Program-made: the position numbers and the translations under genes
Shown here: one piece after another, positions 19,049-28,174 of the stretch
How positions within the stretch are numbered: the stretch's first letter is position 1
How the letters are laid out: the number at the start of each line of letters is the position of its first letter
Assembly: GCA_023441805.1 (NCBI GenBank)
Contig: JAEZNO010000037.1
Coordinates: forward strand, 1 to 64,000
Direction of reading: 5' to 3'
DNA length: 64,000 nucleotides
Source of the DNA: Bacteroidota bacterium
Lineage (GTDB): Bacteria > Bacteroidota > Bacteroidia > Bacteroidales > Lentimicrobiaceae
Notes under the pieces: model-generated
What the model was told of the DNA's origin: nothing
The model's input: only the letters and a program-made list of their open reading frames with translations
Databases searched by the model: none

Positions 19049-19669
19049 ATGGAAACCAGTATTAATGTACACAGTGAAATACACAGAGACGATGAGGCCT
19101 CAAAATTGGGCATGTGGTTGTTTATATTCACTGAAATACTCTTGTTTGGAGGCTTATTCATTGTCTATACAATTTATCGTTATTTAAATCCCATTGCATT
19201 CCATTTAGCTCATGAAGAGCTTAGTGTTGCCATGGGATTTATTAACACAGTAATCCTTTTGATCAGTAGTGCAACTGTTGCAATGTCGATTACTGCAATT
19301 CAAAAGGGTAACAAGAAACTTTCAATGATATTTGTCGGTGTTACACTTATATTGGCATTGGCCTTTCTGGTTAATAAATATTTTGAATGGGGAAGTAAAT
19401 TTGAACATGGTATGTACCCCGGTTCCGATCTGATGGATATGCTTAGCAAAGGCGATATGCTTTTCTACAGTCTTTATTTCTTTATGACCGGTTTGCATGG
19501 AGTACATATTATTGTAGGCATAGTTTTATTAACCATCACTTTGTTCAAGATAAAGAATAATCAGGTTAGGAGTGACAAATATGCTCTGCTTGAAAACAGT
19601 GGACTGTACTGGCATCTGGTTGATCTGATCTGGATTTTCCTGTTCCCGTTATTTTATCTCATTCATTAA
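19049..19669 (+). CDS. ctaE: Cytochrome c oxidase subunit III
   Basis: 206 residues, five predicted helices, typical for the short bacterial subunit III. KLGMWLFIFTEILLFGGLF and YFFMTGLHGVHIIVGIVLL are family signatures. It stabilises subunit I and the proton uptake path. Placed directly between subunits I and IV. Confidence 0.95.
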   Translation: METSINVHSEIHRDDEASKLGMWLFIFTEILLFGGLFIVYTIYRYLNPIAFHLAHEELSVAMGFINTVILLISSATVAMSITAIQKGNKKLSMIFVGVTLILALAFLVNKYFEWGSKFEHGMYPGSDLMDMLSKGDMLFYSLYFFMTGLHGVHIIVGIVLLTITLFKIKNNQVRSDKYALLENSGLYWHLVDLIWIFLFPLFYLIH

Positions 19670-19681
19670 ACCGATAATATC

Positions 19682-19975
19682 ATGAGTAGCGAAAAATCAC
19701 ATATAACACACATTTCATCATACAAGGATCACCTTACCGTTCTGGCATTTCTTATAACACTTACTATAATAACTGTTGCAATAACCAGTATTGAGTTGAG
19801 TGCATTCAATGTTGTTGCGGCACTAATTATAGCATCTATTAAAGCATCTATTGTATTGCTCTATTTTATGCATCTGAAATTCGACAGGAAAGTTTATTTA
19901 TTGATGACTATACTGGTTTTGGCACTGGTTGCATCGGTGATCGGCATTACATTATTTGATTATATTGACAGATAA
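19682..19975 (+). CDS. ctaF: Cytochrome c oxidase subunit IV (prokaryotic type)
   Basis: 97 residues with three hydrophobic helices and the SIVLLYFMHLKFDRK motif that marks the bacterial COX4 family. Small accessory subunit of the caa3 oxidase. Neighbours: subunit III (12 bp upstream) and subunit II (11 bp downstream). Confidence 0.93.
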   Translation: MSSEKSHITHISSYKDHLTVLAFLITLTIITVAITSIELSAFNVVAALIIASIKASIVLLYFMHLKFDRKVYLLMTILVLALVASVIGITLFDYIDR

Positions 19976-19986
19976 AAGAGGATATT

Positions 19987-20922
19987 ATGTACTCAGGAGC
20001 TTCAAATTTAGTTGTTACCACCGATAACGCCTTCTTGCTTATCATTGGTATTTCGATGTTTTTTCTAATTGGAATAACAGGACTCATAATCTGGTTTATT
20101 TACAGGTATAATCAGAAAAGACATCCTGTTGCCGAACAGATCCATGGGAGCAATACGCTTGAAATCATATGGACTGTAATTCCATTAATCCTTGTCATGA
20201 TTATGTTCTTTTATGGTTGGGCCGGATACTCTCCTGCAAGCAAAGCCCCAAAGGATTCAATGCAGATAAGGGCTGTTGCACGAATGTGGTCGTGGTCGTT
20301 TGAATATGATAACGGAGTAAAAACCGACACTCTTTATATTCCAAAGGATAAGCCGGTAATTCTTGATCTTATTTCAAAAGACGTGGTACACAGTCTTTAC
20401 ATTCCATCATTCAGGATAAAGGAAGACATGGTACCGGGAAGAACAAACAGGATGTGGTTTATTGGCCAAAGAACCGGCAACTACGAGATGTTTTGCGCTG
20501 AATATTGCGGATTGTCGCATTCATATATGTTCACTGAAGTGAAAGTATTAGAACCTGAAAAGTTTGAAGAATGGATGGCTTCAAGAAGTGATACTACCGC
20601 TACGGCTGAGGCAGCTGCTGTCCCCGGAGCCCTTGGCAAACGACTCATTGAGCAATTTGGCTGTCTCGCATGCCATTCTCTTGATGGCACTAAACTCGTC
20701 GGGCCTTCCTTTAAAGGAGTTTATGGACACGAGCAACCTGTTGTAACCAACGGTAAGACAAGAAATGTGGTGGCAGATGATGAATATATCATAAGGTCAA
20801 TTCTGGAACCCGATGCTGACATTGTTGAGGGATTCACTAAAGGACAAATGACTTCATACAAAGGTCAGTTAAGTGATGATGACATCAGGCAGATCATTGA
20901 ATTTCTTAAAACAGTTCAATGA
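19987..20922 (+). CDS. ctaC: Cytochrome c oxidase subunit II with fused cytochrome c (caa3)
   Basis: 311 residues. Two N-terminal helices (about 14-38 and 60-78), a cupredoxin domain with the CuA site (His 135, then Cys 170, Cys 174, His 178, Met 181 in FCAEYCGLSHSYM), then a C-terminal class-I cytochrome c with haem site CLACH (226-230). The fusion identifies the enzyme as caa3. It is unusual that subunit II lies after subunits I, III and IV rather than first. The stop overlaps the start of ctaB (ATGA). Confidence 0.96.
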   Translation: MYSGASNLVVTTDNAFLLIIGISMFFLIGITGLIIWFIYRYNQKRHPVAEQIHGSNTLEIIWTVIPLILVMIMFFYGWAGYSPASKAPKDSMQIRAVARMWSWSFEYDNGVKTDTLYIPKDKPVILDLISKDVVHSLYIPSFRIKEDMVPGRTNRMWFIGQRTGNYEMFCAEYCGLSHSYMFTEVKVLEPEKFEEWMASRSDTTATAEAAAVPGALGKRLIEQFGCLACHSLDGTKLVGPSFKGVYGHEQPVVTNGKTRNVVADDEYIIRSILEPDADIVEGFTKGQMTSYKGQLSDDDIRQIIEFLKTVQ

Positions 20923-21791
20923 TTACGCGGACTTCTACCCTACTGAAATCAGTTTATAATTTAACCAAGTCAGGCATTTCAATAAGCGTTGCACTTACCA
21001 CAGCGACGGGATATTTATTAAGTACACGAAATGTTGATTTAACGGTATTATATCCGTTTTTTGGCGTACTTTTTCTTGCAATGGCGGCATCGACTATTAA
21101 TCAGGTACAGGAAAGAAATACTGATAAATTGATGCCCCGCACACAAAAACGGCCAATTATCAATGGTTCTGTGACATTTAAACAGGCGATTGGTGTTGCA
21201 ATATTACTGGCTGTTTCAGGATTTATTATTCTATTGATAGCAACCGGACCATTACCGGCGTTTTTAGGCGTATTCAATCTAATGTGGTACAACCTGATTT
21301 ATACACCACTAAAATACAAAACTGCCTTTGCATCCGTTCCCGGAGGTGTTGTTGGAGCAATACCTCCAATAATTGGCTGGGTGGCAGGTGGAGGGCCTAT
21401 TCTGCATCCTGCTTCTGTCTCACTTGCAGTATTTTTCTTTATAGGCCAGATACCCCATTTTTGGCTGATCATTTTTAAATATGCTCATGAGTATAAGTTA
21501 GCAGGCATTAAGCTTGTTACTGAGAAATTCAGCAGAGATCAATTAAAGCGCATAGTATTCAGTTGGGCAATCGCTACGGCATTGAGTGGCTGTATGCTGG
21601 CTTTCTTTATTATAATCAATCATAACATTGTATTTTACCTTATTAGCCTTTTCTCCTTATCGCTGATAATTTACTTTACACTGTGGCTGGTTAAGAAACC
21701 TGATCATGAGTCGTATCAGGCCTTTATTACGATAAACATATATTACCTGGCAATAATGATAACCATCATTATTGATATTTCCCTCACCTAG
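20919..21791 (+). CDS. ctaB: Haem O synthase (protoheme IX farnesyltransferase)
   Basis: 290 residues, UbiA-family membrane prenyltransferase with about eight or nine helices. The aspartate-containing first motif is NQVQERNTDKLMPRTQKRP and the second lies around AHEYKLAGIKLVTEKFSRD. It adds farnesyl to haem B, the first step to the haem A needed by the caa3 oxidase encoded upstream. Four-base overlap with ctaC; last gene of the respiratory operon, followed by a terminator. Confidence 0.95.
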   Translation: MITRTSTLLKSVYNLTKSGISISVALTTATGYLLSTRNVDLTVLYPFFGVLFLAMAASTINQVQERNTDKLMPRTQKRPIINGSVTFKQAIGVAILLAVSGFIILLIATGPLPAFLGVFNLMWYNLIYTPLKYKTAFASVPGGVVGAIPPIIGWVAGGGPILHPASVSLAVFFFIGQIPHFWLIIFKYAHEYKLAGIKLVTEKFSRDQLKRIVFSWAIATALSGCMLAFFIIINHNIVFYLISLFSLSLIIYFTLWLVKKPDHESYQAFITINIYYLAIMITIIIDISLT

Positions 21792-21801
21792 CACAAACAA
21801 A

Positions 21802-21826
21802 AAAAGGAGCCGAAGCTCCTTTCTTT
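21802..21826 (+). terminator. Terminator ending the act-cta operon
   Basis: AAAGGAGC / GCTCCTTT stem with a CGAA loop, flanked by A and T runs, 10 bp after the ctaB stop. The symmetry would also let it serve the convergent gene at 21856-22416. Confidence 0.75.
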
Positions 21827-21855
21827 AGTAATACAACCCCCCGGCCATATTAGTA

Positions 21856-22416
21856 TCATTCATTGGGTGTATAAACAATGGCGAGTAATTCACCCGATCT
21901 TCCGGGTTTAACACCACATTTTCCGACTAACTCATCATCAGGATTAAGATTGCTGATAACAGTTACTTTCACATGTCCGCAATTACATCCTGCAAGCTCA
22001 GCAATATCATCATTTGAAGTCCAGATAGCCTGAGTACCTGAAATTGTACCTTCAAATTTGTATAAGTTCTTTCTATTTACAGTCAGGTTATTAAAATGAT
22101 CAACTGCATATTTAATTTTCTCCTGCGTAGTGATGGTTGTGTACTTAAAGTTTATACCCTTGTCATCAAAATCGTATATATGGGCAACATTCGACTTGTT
22201 CTTATCAGACGAATTCTGACAATAGTAAATAATGCGACCCGGCATTGATACTTTCTGCCAGGTTTCATCCTGATGTTGGTTATTAAAATTAGTATACTCC
22301 CGGACAACAAAAGTGCTATCTAATCCTAAAAGTAATCCCGGTGTTTTTAATGTTTTTTGCCCATTAGCGAATGTGAACGCTATCAGCAGGCTGGAAATAA
22401 GTAATAATTTTTTCAT
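21856..22416 (-). CDS. Small secreted protein of unknown function
   Basis: 186 residues with a clear signal peptide (MKKLLLISSLLIAFTFANGQ). The mature part is mixed alpha/beta by composition, with a cysteine-rich GCNCGHVKV motif around residue 145 and one further Cys near LVGKCGV. No family recognised. It is convergent with the respiratory operon, and a -7 element (TAATTTTG) lies at 22446-22453. Confidence 0.75.
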   Translation of the reverse strand: MKKLLLISSLLIAFTFANGQKTLKTPGLLLGLDSTFVVREYTNFNNQHQDETWQKVSMPGRIIYYCQNSSDKNKSNVAHIYDFDDKGINFKYTTITTQEKIKYAVDHFNNLTVNRKNLYKFEGTISGTQAIWTSNDDIAELAGCNCGHVKVTVISNLNPDDELVGKCGVKPGRSGELLAIVYTPNE

Positions 22417-22445
22417 CGGCTCAATTTTCGGGGGTTGTTAAGTGA

Positions 22446-22453
22446 CAAAATTA
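22446..22453 (-). promoter_or_regulatory. -7 promoter element for the secreted protein gene
   Basis: TAATTTTG matches the Bacteroidota TAnnTTTG consensus, about 30 bp upstream of the ATG. No convincing -33 element. Confidence 0.4.
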
Positions 22454-22592
22454 TAATACCAAAAAGGCCGGCACAATTCGTTAAATTACTTATTTTTCAT
22501 CCAAAGATCAGGGAGATTTCATACGTATTATTACGTATCACGCTTTAGCGAAACTCTCTAAAATACTTGATTTCAAAGGATTGCACAGTATT

Positions 22593-24065
22593 TTATACCT
22601 TATTGATCTGCAGGCAGGCATTTATCGAATCAAGGTCACGGATGCTGTTTGTCATGACGAGTAGATTATCGCCGGGTAGAATAACAGTACTACCATTTGG
22701 AGTGATATACTGTTTATCTCTTTCGATCATTACAATTAAAGCATTACGTGGAAAGCCCAGATCAACAACACGTTTATATGCCTGTGGACAATCTTCGGGA
22801 ATTGAAACTTCAACAAGCTGCTTACGGAAGGTATCGGTGAGTTCAATCTCAAGAGGATAACGCCGAGCGGCCTTAACATTTTTATCTACATGAAGCCACT
22901 TAGCTACTGTCATCAGTGTTGTCCCCTGAAGTGCAACTGAAGTAAGAACTATAAAGAAAACGATATTGAAAATGATAGATGCTTTCTCAACTCCTGTAGT
23001 TACAGCGAAGGTTGCAAAAATTATGGGTACAGCTCCTCTTAATCCAACCCACGAGATGAGTAACATCTCATTTAATTTCATCCGGAATAAAATCAAACTT
23101 ATTAATACAGCCAATGGCCGGGCAATAAGTATCAGGAAAATTGAAACTGCCAATCCAATGCCCATAACAGGGATGATCTCGCTGGGATTTACAAGTAATC
23201 CGAATGCAATAAACATTATGATCTGCATCAGCCATGCCTGACCATCATAAAACTTCATCAGACTCTTCTTGTGAATAAAATTGCTATTGCCCAGCACAAC
23301 TGCCATAACGTATACTGCCATATAACCGTTTCCAAATCCATATGCAGTCATTGCATATGTAAATAGCACAAGCGCAAGTACTACAACAGGATACAATCCT
23401 TCGTAGTCTAACTTGATTTTATTTATGATCCACACTGAAGCCTTCCCCATGATAAAACCATACAACAATCCAAGCGGCATCTGTATGAGGAATTGCAGAA
23501 GGACATTCATGAACCCGAATGTTTCAAGTGTTATGAGTTGAATGAATGCTACCGTAAGGAAATATGCCATTGGGTCATTGCTTCCCGATTCAAGCTCAAG
23601 CAGTGGCCTTAATCGGCCACGTAATCCAATATTCTTAGACCTCAGGATTGAAAACACTGCAGCTGCATCAGTTGATGAAATAATAGAGCCAAGCAGCAAT
23701 CCCTCAAGGATAGTAAAATCGGTAAACTGCCACACAAAAATGCCTGTTGCTGCAGCTGTAATAATTACTCCCACAGTAGCCAGAGAGACTCCCTTCCACA
23801 TGACAGGGCCTACACTCTCCATTTTTGTATCAATACCTCCTGAAAACAAGATGAAGATCAAAGCAAGAGTTCCAAGCTTTTGAATTGCCTCAAAATCATC
23901 GAATGGTATTTTACCAATTCCATCAACTCCCGTCAGCATTCCTATAGCCATGAAAATGAGCAGTGAAGGAACGCCAAGCCGCCCGCTCGTCTTACTGGCT
24001 ATAATACTTAGAAACAGCAAAATAGAGCCGAGAAGAATTAAATTTTCAGTTGTGAGCACAGACAT
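22593..24065 (-). CDS. CPA1-family K+/H+ antiporter (NhaP2/CvrA-like) with TrkA-C domain
   Basis: 490 residues. Residues ~1-390 form 12-13 hydrophobic helices with CPA1 motifs, including STDAAAVFSILR and LLELESGSNDPMAYFL, which contain the ion-binding acidic residues. The C-terminal ~100 residues read as a soluble TrkA-C (RCK-C) domain (LVEVSIPEDCPQAYKRVVDLGFPRN and DNLLVMTNSIRDLDS), which gates NhaP2-type exchangers by ligand binding. Probable role: K+ or Na+ extrusion and pH/osmotic balance at the inner membrane. Length is normal. Transcribed alone on the minus strand. Confidence 0.9.
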   Translation of the reverse strand: MSVLTTENLILLGSILLFLSIIASKTSGRLGVPSLLIFMAIGMLTGVDGIGKIPFDDFEAIQKLGTLALIFILFSGGIDTKMESVGPVMWKGVSLATVGVIITAAATGIFVWQFTDFTILEGLLLGSIISSTDAAAVFSILRSKNIGLRGRLRPLLELESGSNDPMAYFLTVAFIQLITLETFGFMNVLLQFLIQMPLGLLYGFIMGKASVWIINKIKLDYEGLYPVVVLALVLFTYAMTAYGFGNGYMAVYVMAVVLGNSNFIHKKSLMKFYDGQAWLMQIIMFIAFGLLVNPSEIIPVMGIGLAVSIFLILIARPLAVLISLILFRMKLNEMLLISWVGLRGAVPIIFATFAVTTGVEKASIIFNIVFFIVLTSVALQGTTLMTVAKWLHVDKNVKAARRYPLEIELTDTFRKQLVEVSIPEDCPQAYKRVVDLGFPRNALIVMIERDKQYITPNGSTVILPGDNLLVMTNSIRDLDSINACLQINKV

Positions 24066-24165
24066 CGGCAGATAATTCGGATTTTTACTACTTATTATGT
24101 AAATTTACAACAATCAAACTGCCCATTCTGACAGTTTAAACATAGCAACAATAAAGGAAAGTTTT

Positions 24166-24483
24166 ATGAAAGCACTTTACGCACTACTTATTATTGCAGC
24201 TTTATCGGCATGTAATCAAAGTGGAAATACCGGTACTGACAGTAAAAATAAAGACAATACTGAAATTACTGCCCTGAAAAAGATTCAGGTAAATATTGAA
24301 GGTATGTCATGTGAGGGTTGTGAAAATACAATAGAATCAGCGCTTGCTAAACTCGATGGTGTATATGAAGCAGAGGCCCTGCATAAAGAAGGTATTGCTA
24401 CAATCACTTTTGACTCAACTAAAGTAGACACCCAAATAATAAGTCAAACTATTGACAATCTCGGTTATGAGGTTATACATTAA
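24166..24483 (+). CDS. Heavy-metal-associated (HMA) domain lipoprotein
   Basis: 105 residues. Signal peptide with lipobox ALSAC (Cys 16), a short polar linker, then an HMA ferredoxin-like fold with GMSCEGCENTIESAL, the CxxC metal site. HMA modules bind Cu(I), Zn or Hg. Being lipid-anchored outside the cytoplasm, this one may buffer or hand over metal in the periplasm, possibly copper for the nearby oxidases (inference). Monocistronic. Confidence 0.88.
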   Translation: MKALYALLIIAALSACNQSGNTGTDSKNKDNTEITALKKIQVNIEGMSCEGCENTIESALAKLDGVYEAEALHKEGIATITFDSTKVDTQIISQTIDNLGYEVIH

Positions 24484-24738
24484 TTTGTAAACGAGGCAGT
24501 ATGAACTGAGACTCCTGAATTCCGACCGAACCCAACTATGAGCGGATAAAGAAGAATCACCGTCAATTTGATTGTTGATAAAAGGCTAAAAAAATCTGCA
24601 CTTTCTCTGAACCAAAACAAATGTACTTTGTTCCTCAGTTTCAAAATTAGCAGGAGTGAATTACTAATATTCATAGCCTGTTTAAAGTTTGAATGGTTTG
24701 AAACTTTTAACAATATAGATTTCGTCAGATTATATTCA

Positions 24739-24746
24739 TATATTTG
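24739..24746 (+). promoter_or_regulatory. -7 promoter element of the cyd operon
   Basis: TATATTTG fits TAnnTTTG, 22 bp before the ATG of the DUF4492 gene. The gap 24484-24738 otherwise shows no gene; the minus frame at 24480-24713 looks spurious. Confidence 0.4.
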
Positions 24747-24768
24747 AACAGCAGCAACAATAAACTTG

Positions 24769-24981
24769 ATGAATCTTCCCGGCAGGATAATTAGATTTTA
24801 CTATGAAGGATTCAGAAGCATGACTATAGGTAAAACGCTATGGGTTATTATTCTGATAAAGCTCTTTATAATGTTTGCCATACTCAAACTCTTCTTCTTC
24901 CCTAATTTCCTTAATAGTAAATTCGAAACTGACGAGGAGCGAAGCAATTATGTCATTGAACGTTTAACTTCACCTAAATAA
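24769..24981 (+). CDS. DUF4492 small membrane protein, cyd-operon associated
   Basis: 70 residues from ATG 24769. RIIRFYYEGFRSMTIGKTLW followed by one transmembrane helix (IILIKLFIMFAILKLFFFP) is the DUF4492 signature. In Bacteroidota and Epsilonproteobacteria, genes of this family sit immediately upstream of cydA; an assembly or accessory role is presumed, not proven. It is 6 bp from cydA. Confidence 0.88.
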   Translation: MNLPGRIIRFYYEGFRSMTIGKTLWVIILIKLFIMFAILKLFFFPNFLNSKFETDEERSNYVIERLTSPK

Positions 24982-24987
24982 GAAATC

Positions 24988-26607
24988 ATGTTAGAAAATT
25001 TCGACTATTCACTGATTGATTGGTCAAGAGGGCAATTTGCACTCACTGCCATGTATCATTGGATATTTGTTCCACTGACACTGGGATTGGGATTCCTGGT
25101 AGCCATCATGGAGAGTATTTATGTAAAAACCGGAGATCCTGAATGGAAACGGATAACCAAATTCTGGATGACAATCTTCGGTATTAATTTCGCTATCGGG
25201 GTAGCTACCGGTATTATTCTCGAATTTGAGTTTGGCACTAACTGGTCAAATTACTCTTGGTTTGTTGGAGACATATTTGGTGCTCCACTTGCCATTGAAG
25301 GAATTATGGCATTCTTCCTCGAGTCAACTTTTATAGCCATAATGTTTTTTGGCTGGAATAAAGTGAGTAAGAAGATGCATCTTTTATCCACATGGTTAAC
25401 GGCATTTGGTGCGAGCCTTTCAGCACTTTGGATACTTGTGGCAAATGCATGGATGCAGTTACCGGTGGGTATGAAATTCAATCCTGAAACTGCCCGCAAT
25501 GAGATGGAGAATTTCTGGGATGTGCTTCTGTCACCTATGGCAATCAGTAAATTCACTCACACAATTTCGTCGTCCTATATGCTGGCAGCACTGACAGTAA
25601 TAGGCATAAGTGCATGGTTTCTGATAAAGAAACGTCATATCGTATTTGCCAAGCGAAGCATTATAGTAGCAGCAGTTTTCGGTTTAGTCACTTCATTATT
25701 TACTCTTGGTACCGGTGATTACAGTGCCAAGGTAGTAGCAAAACACCAACCAATGAAGTTTGCTGCTTTCGAAGGATTAAAAGTTGGTCAGCGTGGTGCA
25801 GGTCTTGTAGCTATAGGTTTAGTTTCAACTACACCTGAAGACCCGGGATATGAGAATTATAAGGACTTTGCATTTAAAATTGAGATACCCAATTTCCTCT
25901 CATACATGGCGTTCTCTGACTTTAATGCATTCATTCCGGGAATCAAAGATTTGATGGAAGGAAATGAAGAGCACGGGATCATGTCAGCAGCCGAAAAGAT
26001 CACCAAGGGCAAGCTCGCTATCGATGCCTTAGCTGAATACAAACTGGCGAAAGAAGCTGATGACCAGGCTAAACTTGCAGAAGCAAAGGCAATACTTGAT
26101 GAAAATTTTGAGTATTTCGGATATGGTTATTTTGTGGATAATCCATCAAAACTGGTTCCCAGTATGCCATTAACCTTCTACAGCTTCCATCTCATGGTTG
26201 CGTTGGGCGTCTGGTTTATCATGTTCTTTGCAATAGTACTCCTGCTGGTTTATAAGAATAAACTTTCGGGAGCAAGATTCTGGCTAACCTTTGCTATAAT
26301 CAATATTCCTCTGGCATACATTGCATCTCAGTCAGGATGGGTAACAGCCGAAATGGGTCGGCAGCCTTGGGTAATCCAGGATCTTATGCCAACTATGACT
26401 GCAGTCTCAAAGCTCGATGCTAATGCCGTTATCACAACCTTTATCCTGTTTGCAGTCATTTTTACTTCTCTCCTGATAGCTGAGTTAAGCATTATGTTCA
26501 AAACTATCCGCACAGGTCCAAAGCCTTTACACGCTACTGAGGTTAAAACTTTTGAACATGAAGAAGAATTTGCAGGATACAATGAATTGAGAAATAAAAA
26601 CGAATAA
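24988..26607 (+). CDS. cydA: Cytochrome bd ubiquinol/menaquinol oxidase subunit I
   Basis: 539 residues, about nine helices. SRGQFALTAMYHWIFVPLTLGLG contains the N-terminal haem ligand histidine. GTNWSNYSWFVGDIFGAPLAIEG and the AEMGRQPWVIQDLMPT motif are cydA hallmarks; the periplasmic Q-loop is within ~255-390. It contains haems b558, b595 and d and reduces O2 with quinol, with high O2 affinity, giving the cell a second terminal oxidase beside caa3. Confidence 0.96.
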   Translation: MLENFDYSLIDWSRGQFALTAMYHWIFVPLTLGLGFLVAIMESIYVKTGDPEWKRITKFWMTIFGINFAIGVATGIILEFEFGTNWSNYSWFVGDIFGAPLAIEGIMAFFLESTFIAIMFFGWNKVSKKMHLLSTWLTAFGASLSALWILVANAWMQLPVGMKFNPETARNEMENFWDVLLSPMAISKFTHTISSSYMLAALTVIGISAWFLIKKRHIVFAKRSIIVAAVFGLVTSLFTLGTGDYSAKVVAKHQPMKFAAFEGLKVGQRGAGLVAIGLVSTTPEDPGYENYKDFAFKIEIPNFLSYMAFSDFNAFIPGIKDLMEGNEEHGIMSAAEKITKGKLAIDALAEYKLAKEADDQAKLAEAKAILDENFEYFGYGYFVDNPSKLVPSMPLTFYSFHLMVALGVWFIMFFAIVLLLVYKNKLSGARFWLTFAIINIPLAYIASQSGWVTAEMGRQPWVIQDLMPTMTAVSKLDANAVITTFILFAVIFTSLLIAELSIMFKTIRTGPKPLHATEVKTFEHEEEFAGYNELRNKNE

Positions 26608-26622
26608 TGGAGGACAATAACA

Positions 26623-27780
26623 ATGTTTGAAAATTTATCATTACTGGCCCTCCAGCAATATTGGTGGGTGATAATATCGATACTGGCAAGTGCCCTTGTA
26701 TTCCTGATGTTTGTACAGGGCGGACAGACACTTATATATTCACTTGGGAAAACCGAAACTGAGCGAAACCTTATAGTCAACTGCCTCGGGCACAAATGGG
26801 AACTCACATTTACCACACTGGTCACTTTTGGGGGTGCATTCTTTGCATCATTCCCACTATTTTACTCAACCAGTTTTGGAGGCGCCTATTGGGTTTGGAT
26901 GGCAATACTGTTAGCATTCGTGATTCAGGCTGTTTCATATGAGTACCGCAGCAAACCGGCTAATGTGTTAGGAAAAAGAACATTTGAGACAATGCTCTTC
27001 ATCAATGGTGCTCTGGGCACTATACTCATTGGTACAGCTGTCGGCACTTTCTTTAACGGAAGTATGTTTTCGGTTGAACGGCATAATCTTACACAGATTT
27101 ACGATTCAACCATCTCGCGCTGGCAGACTCCGTTTCATGGGCTTGAAGCAGTCCTCAACTGGCACAATGTTTCCCTCGGGTTGGCAGTTTTCTTTCTCGC
27201 ACGAGTTTTAGGCTTGCTTTATATTGCAAATAGTGTAAAAAATAATGACATATTCGATCGATCAATCAGAAGCATGTGGTTTAATGCTGTTCCTTTCCTG
27301 GTATTCTTTCTGGCATTCGTTACAGGATTGCTCCTGAAAGACGGATTTGCTTATGATGCAACTACAGGATTAGTGAGCATGGAGCCTTATAAGTACTTTA
27401 ACAATTTGATAGAGATGCCGGTAGTTATGGGTTTATTTCTAATTGGAGTGGTTTTAGTTCTTCTGGGTATAATTCGGTTTATGTTTATGCATAATCGCAA
27501 AGCCATAAGGTTTACAGGTCCCGGAGTGATCTTAACTGTATTTGCTTTATTCCTGCTTGCCGGATTTAACAATACGGCTTATTACCCGTCAACATTCAAT
27601 CTTCAGCATTCACTTACCATTCAGAACAGCTCATCAAGCCATTATACCCTGGCAGCAATGAGTTACGTTTCATTATTTGTTCCCGTTGTCATTGGATATA
27701 TCTATTGGGCATGGGCATCAATTAACAAGAAACAACTGTCGGAAGAAGATCTGAACGAAGAAAATACACATGTTTACTAA
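26623..27780 (+). CDS. cydB: Cytochrome bd oxidase subunit II
   Basis: 385 residues, eight to nine helices. QQYWWVIISILASALVFLMFVQGGQ at the start and GLEAVLNWHNVSLGLAVFFLAR in the middle are typical of the Bacteroidota CydB type. It pairs with CydA. 15 bp after cydA; the next small ORF starts 17 bp after its stop. Confidence 0.95.
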   Translation: MFENLSLLALQQYWWVIISILASALVFLMFVQGGQTLIYSLGKTETERNLIVNCLGHKWELTFTTLVTFGGAFFASFPLFYSTSFGGAYWVWMAILLAFVIQAVSYEYRSKPANVLGKRTFETMLFINGALGTILIGTAVGTFFNGSMFSVERHNLTQIYDSTISRWQTPFHGLEAVLNWHNVSLGLAVFFLARVLGLLYIANSVKNNDIFDRSIRSMWFNAVPFLVFFLAFVTGLLLKDGFAYDATTGLVSMEPYKYFNNLIEMPVVMGLFLIGVVLVLLGIIRFMFMHNRKAIRFTGPGVILTVFALFLLAGFNNTAYYPSTFNLQHSLTIQNSSSSHYTLAAMSYVSLFVPVVIGYIYWAWASINKKQLSEEDLNEENTHVY

Positions 27781-27797
27781 CTAAACAACCATTTGTC

Positions 27798-27935
27798 ATG
27801 TACATAAAAGAAATATTGTGGATAATAGCCTGGCCGGCAATGATTACACTGTCGTACTACCTGAGTGTCTGGTTCTTAAAGAAATTTGATACTCAAATCA
27901 AAAAAGATCCACTGGGTGAAGACCTGAACCCTTAA
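27798..27935 (+). CDS. 45-residue single-helix membrane protein, CydX-like candidate
   Basis: A short ORF, ATG at 27798 to TAA at 27935, begins MYIKEILWIIAWPAMITLSY and has one transmembrane helix with a charged tail (KKFDTQIKKDPLGEDLNP). Its position directly after cydB, before the operon terminator, is that of cydX/cbdX, the tiny third subunit that stabilises cytochrome bd elsewhere. There is no obvious sequence identity to E. coli CydX, so the assignment is by size, topology and location. Confidence 0.6.
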   Translation: MYIKEILWIIAWPAMITLSYYLSVWFLKKFDTQIKKDPLGEDLNP

Positions 27936-28014
27936 ATCAAAAAGGGCTGAGAGTTAAATCGGTGATTCATTCCGGTTTAAACAAAAGTTCAAACAGTAAA
28001 CAGCATTTATTCAA

Positions 28015-28053
28015 AGCACCCTTAAGGTTAAAATCTTAAGGGTGTTTGTTTTG
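28015..28053 (+). terminator. Terminator after the cyd operon
   Basis: 10-bp perfect stem CACCCTTAAG / CTTAAGGGTG, 8-nt loop, then TTTGTTTTG. Confidence 0.8.
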
Positions 28054-28174
28054 TTAAACAGGTATACTACTAATGTATTTTAATAAATTGACTATATTAA
28101 AGAGTACTCACCTGCAATAGTTTGCATAAAAATCCTATTTTTGCTTTTCACAAAGACCAATTTAATATTTCACA

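Noticed and set aside
24480..24713. 77-codon minus-strand frame between the HMA lipoprotein gene and the cyd operon
   Set aside because: Start and composition are unconvincing, it overlaps the end of the HMA gene, and no family pattern is visible.
27940..28010. CTGAGAG-like stretch after the cyd operon considered as a TPP riboswitch
   Set aside because: The other conserved riboswitch blocks are missing and no thiamine gene follows.
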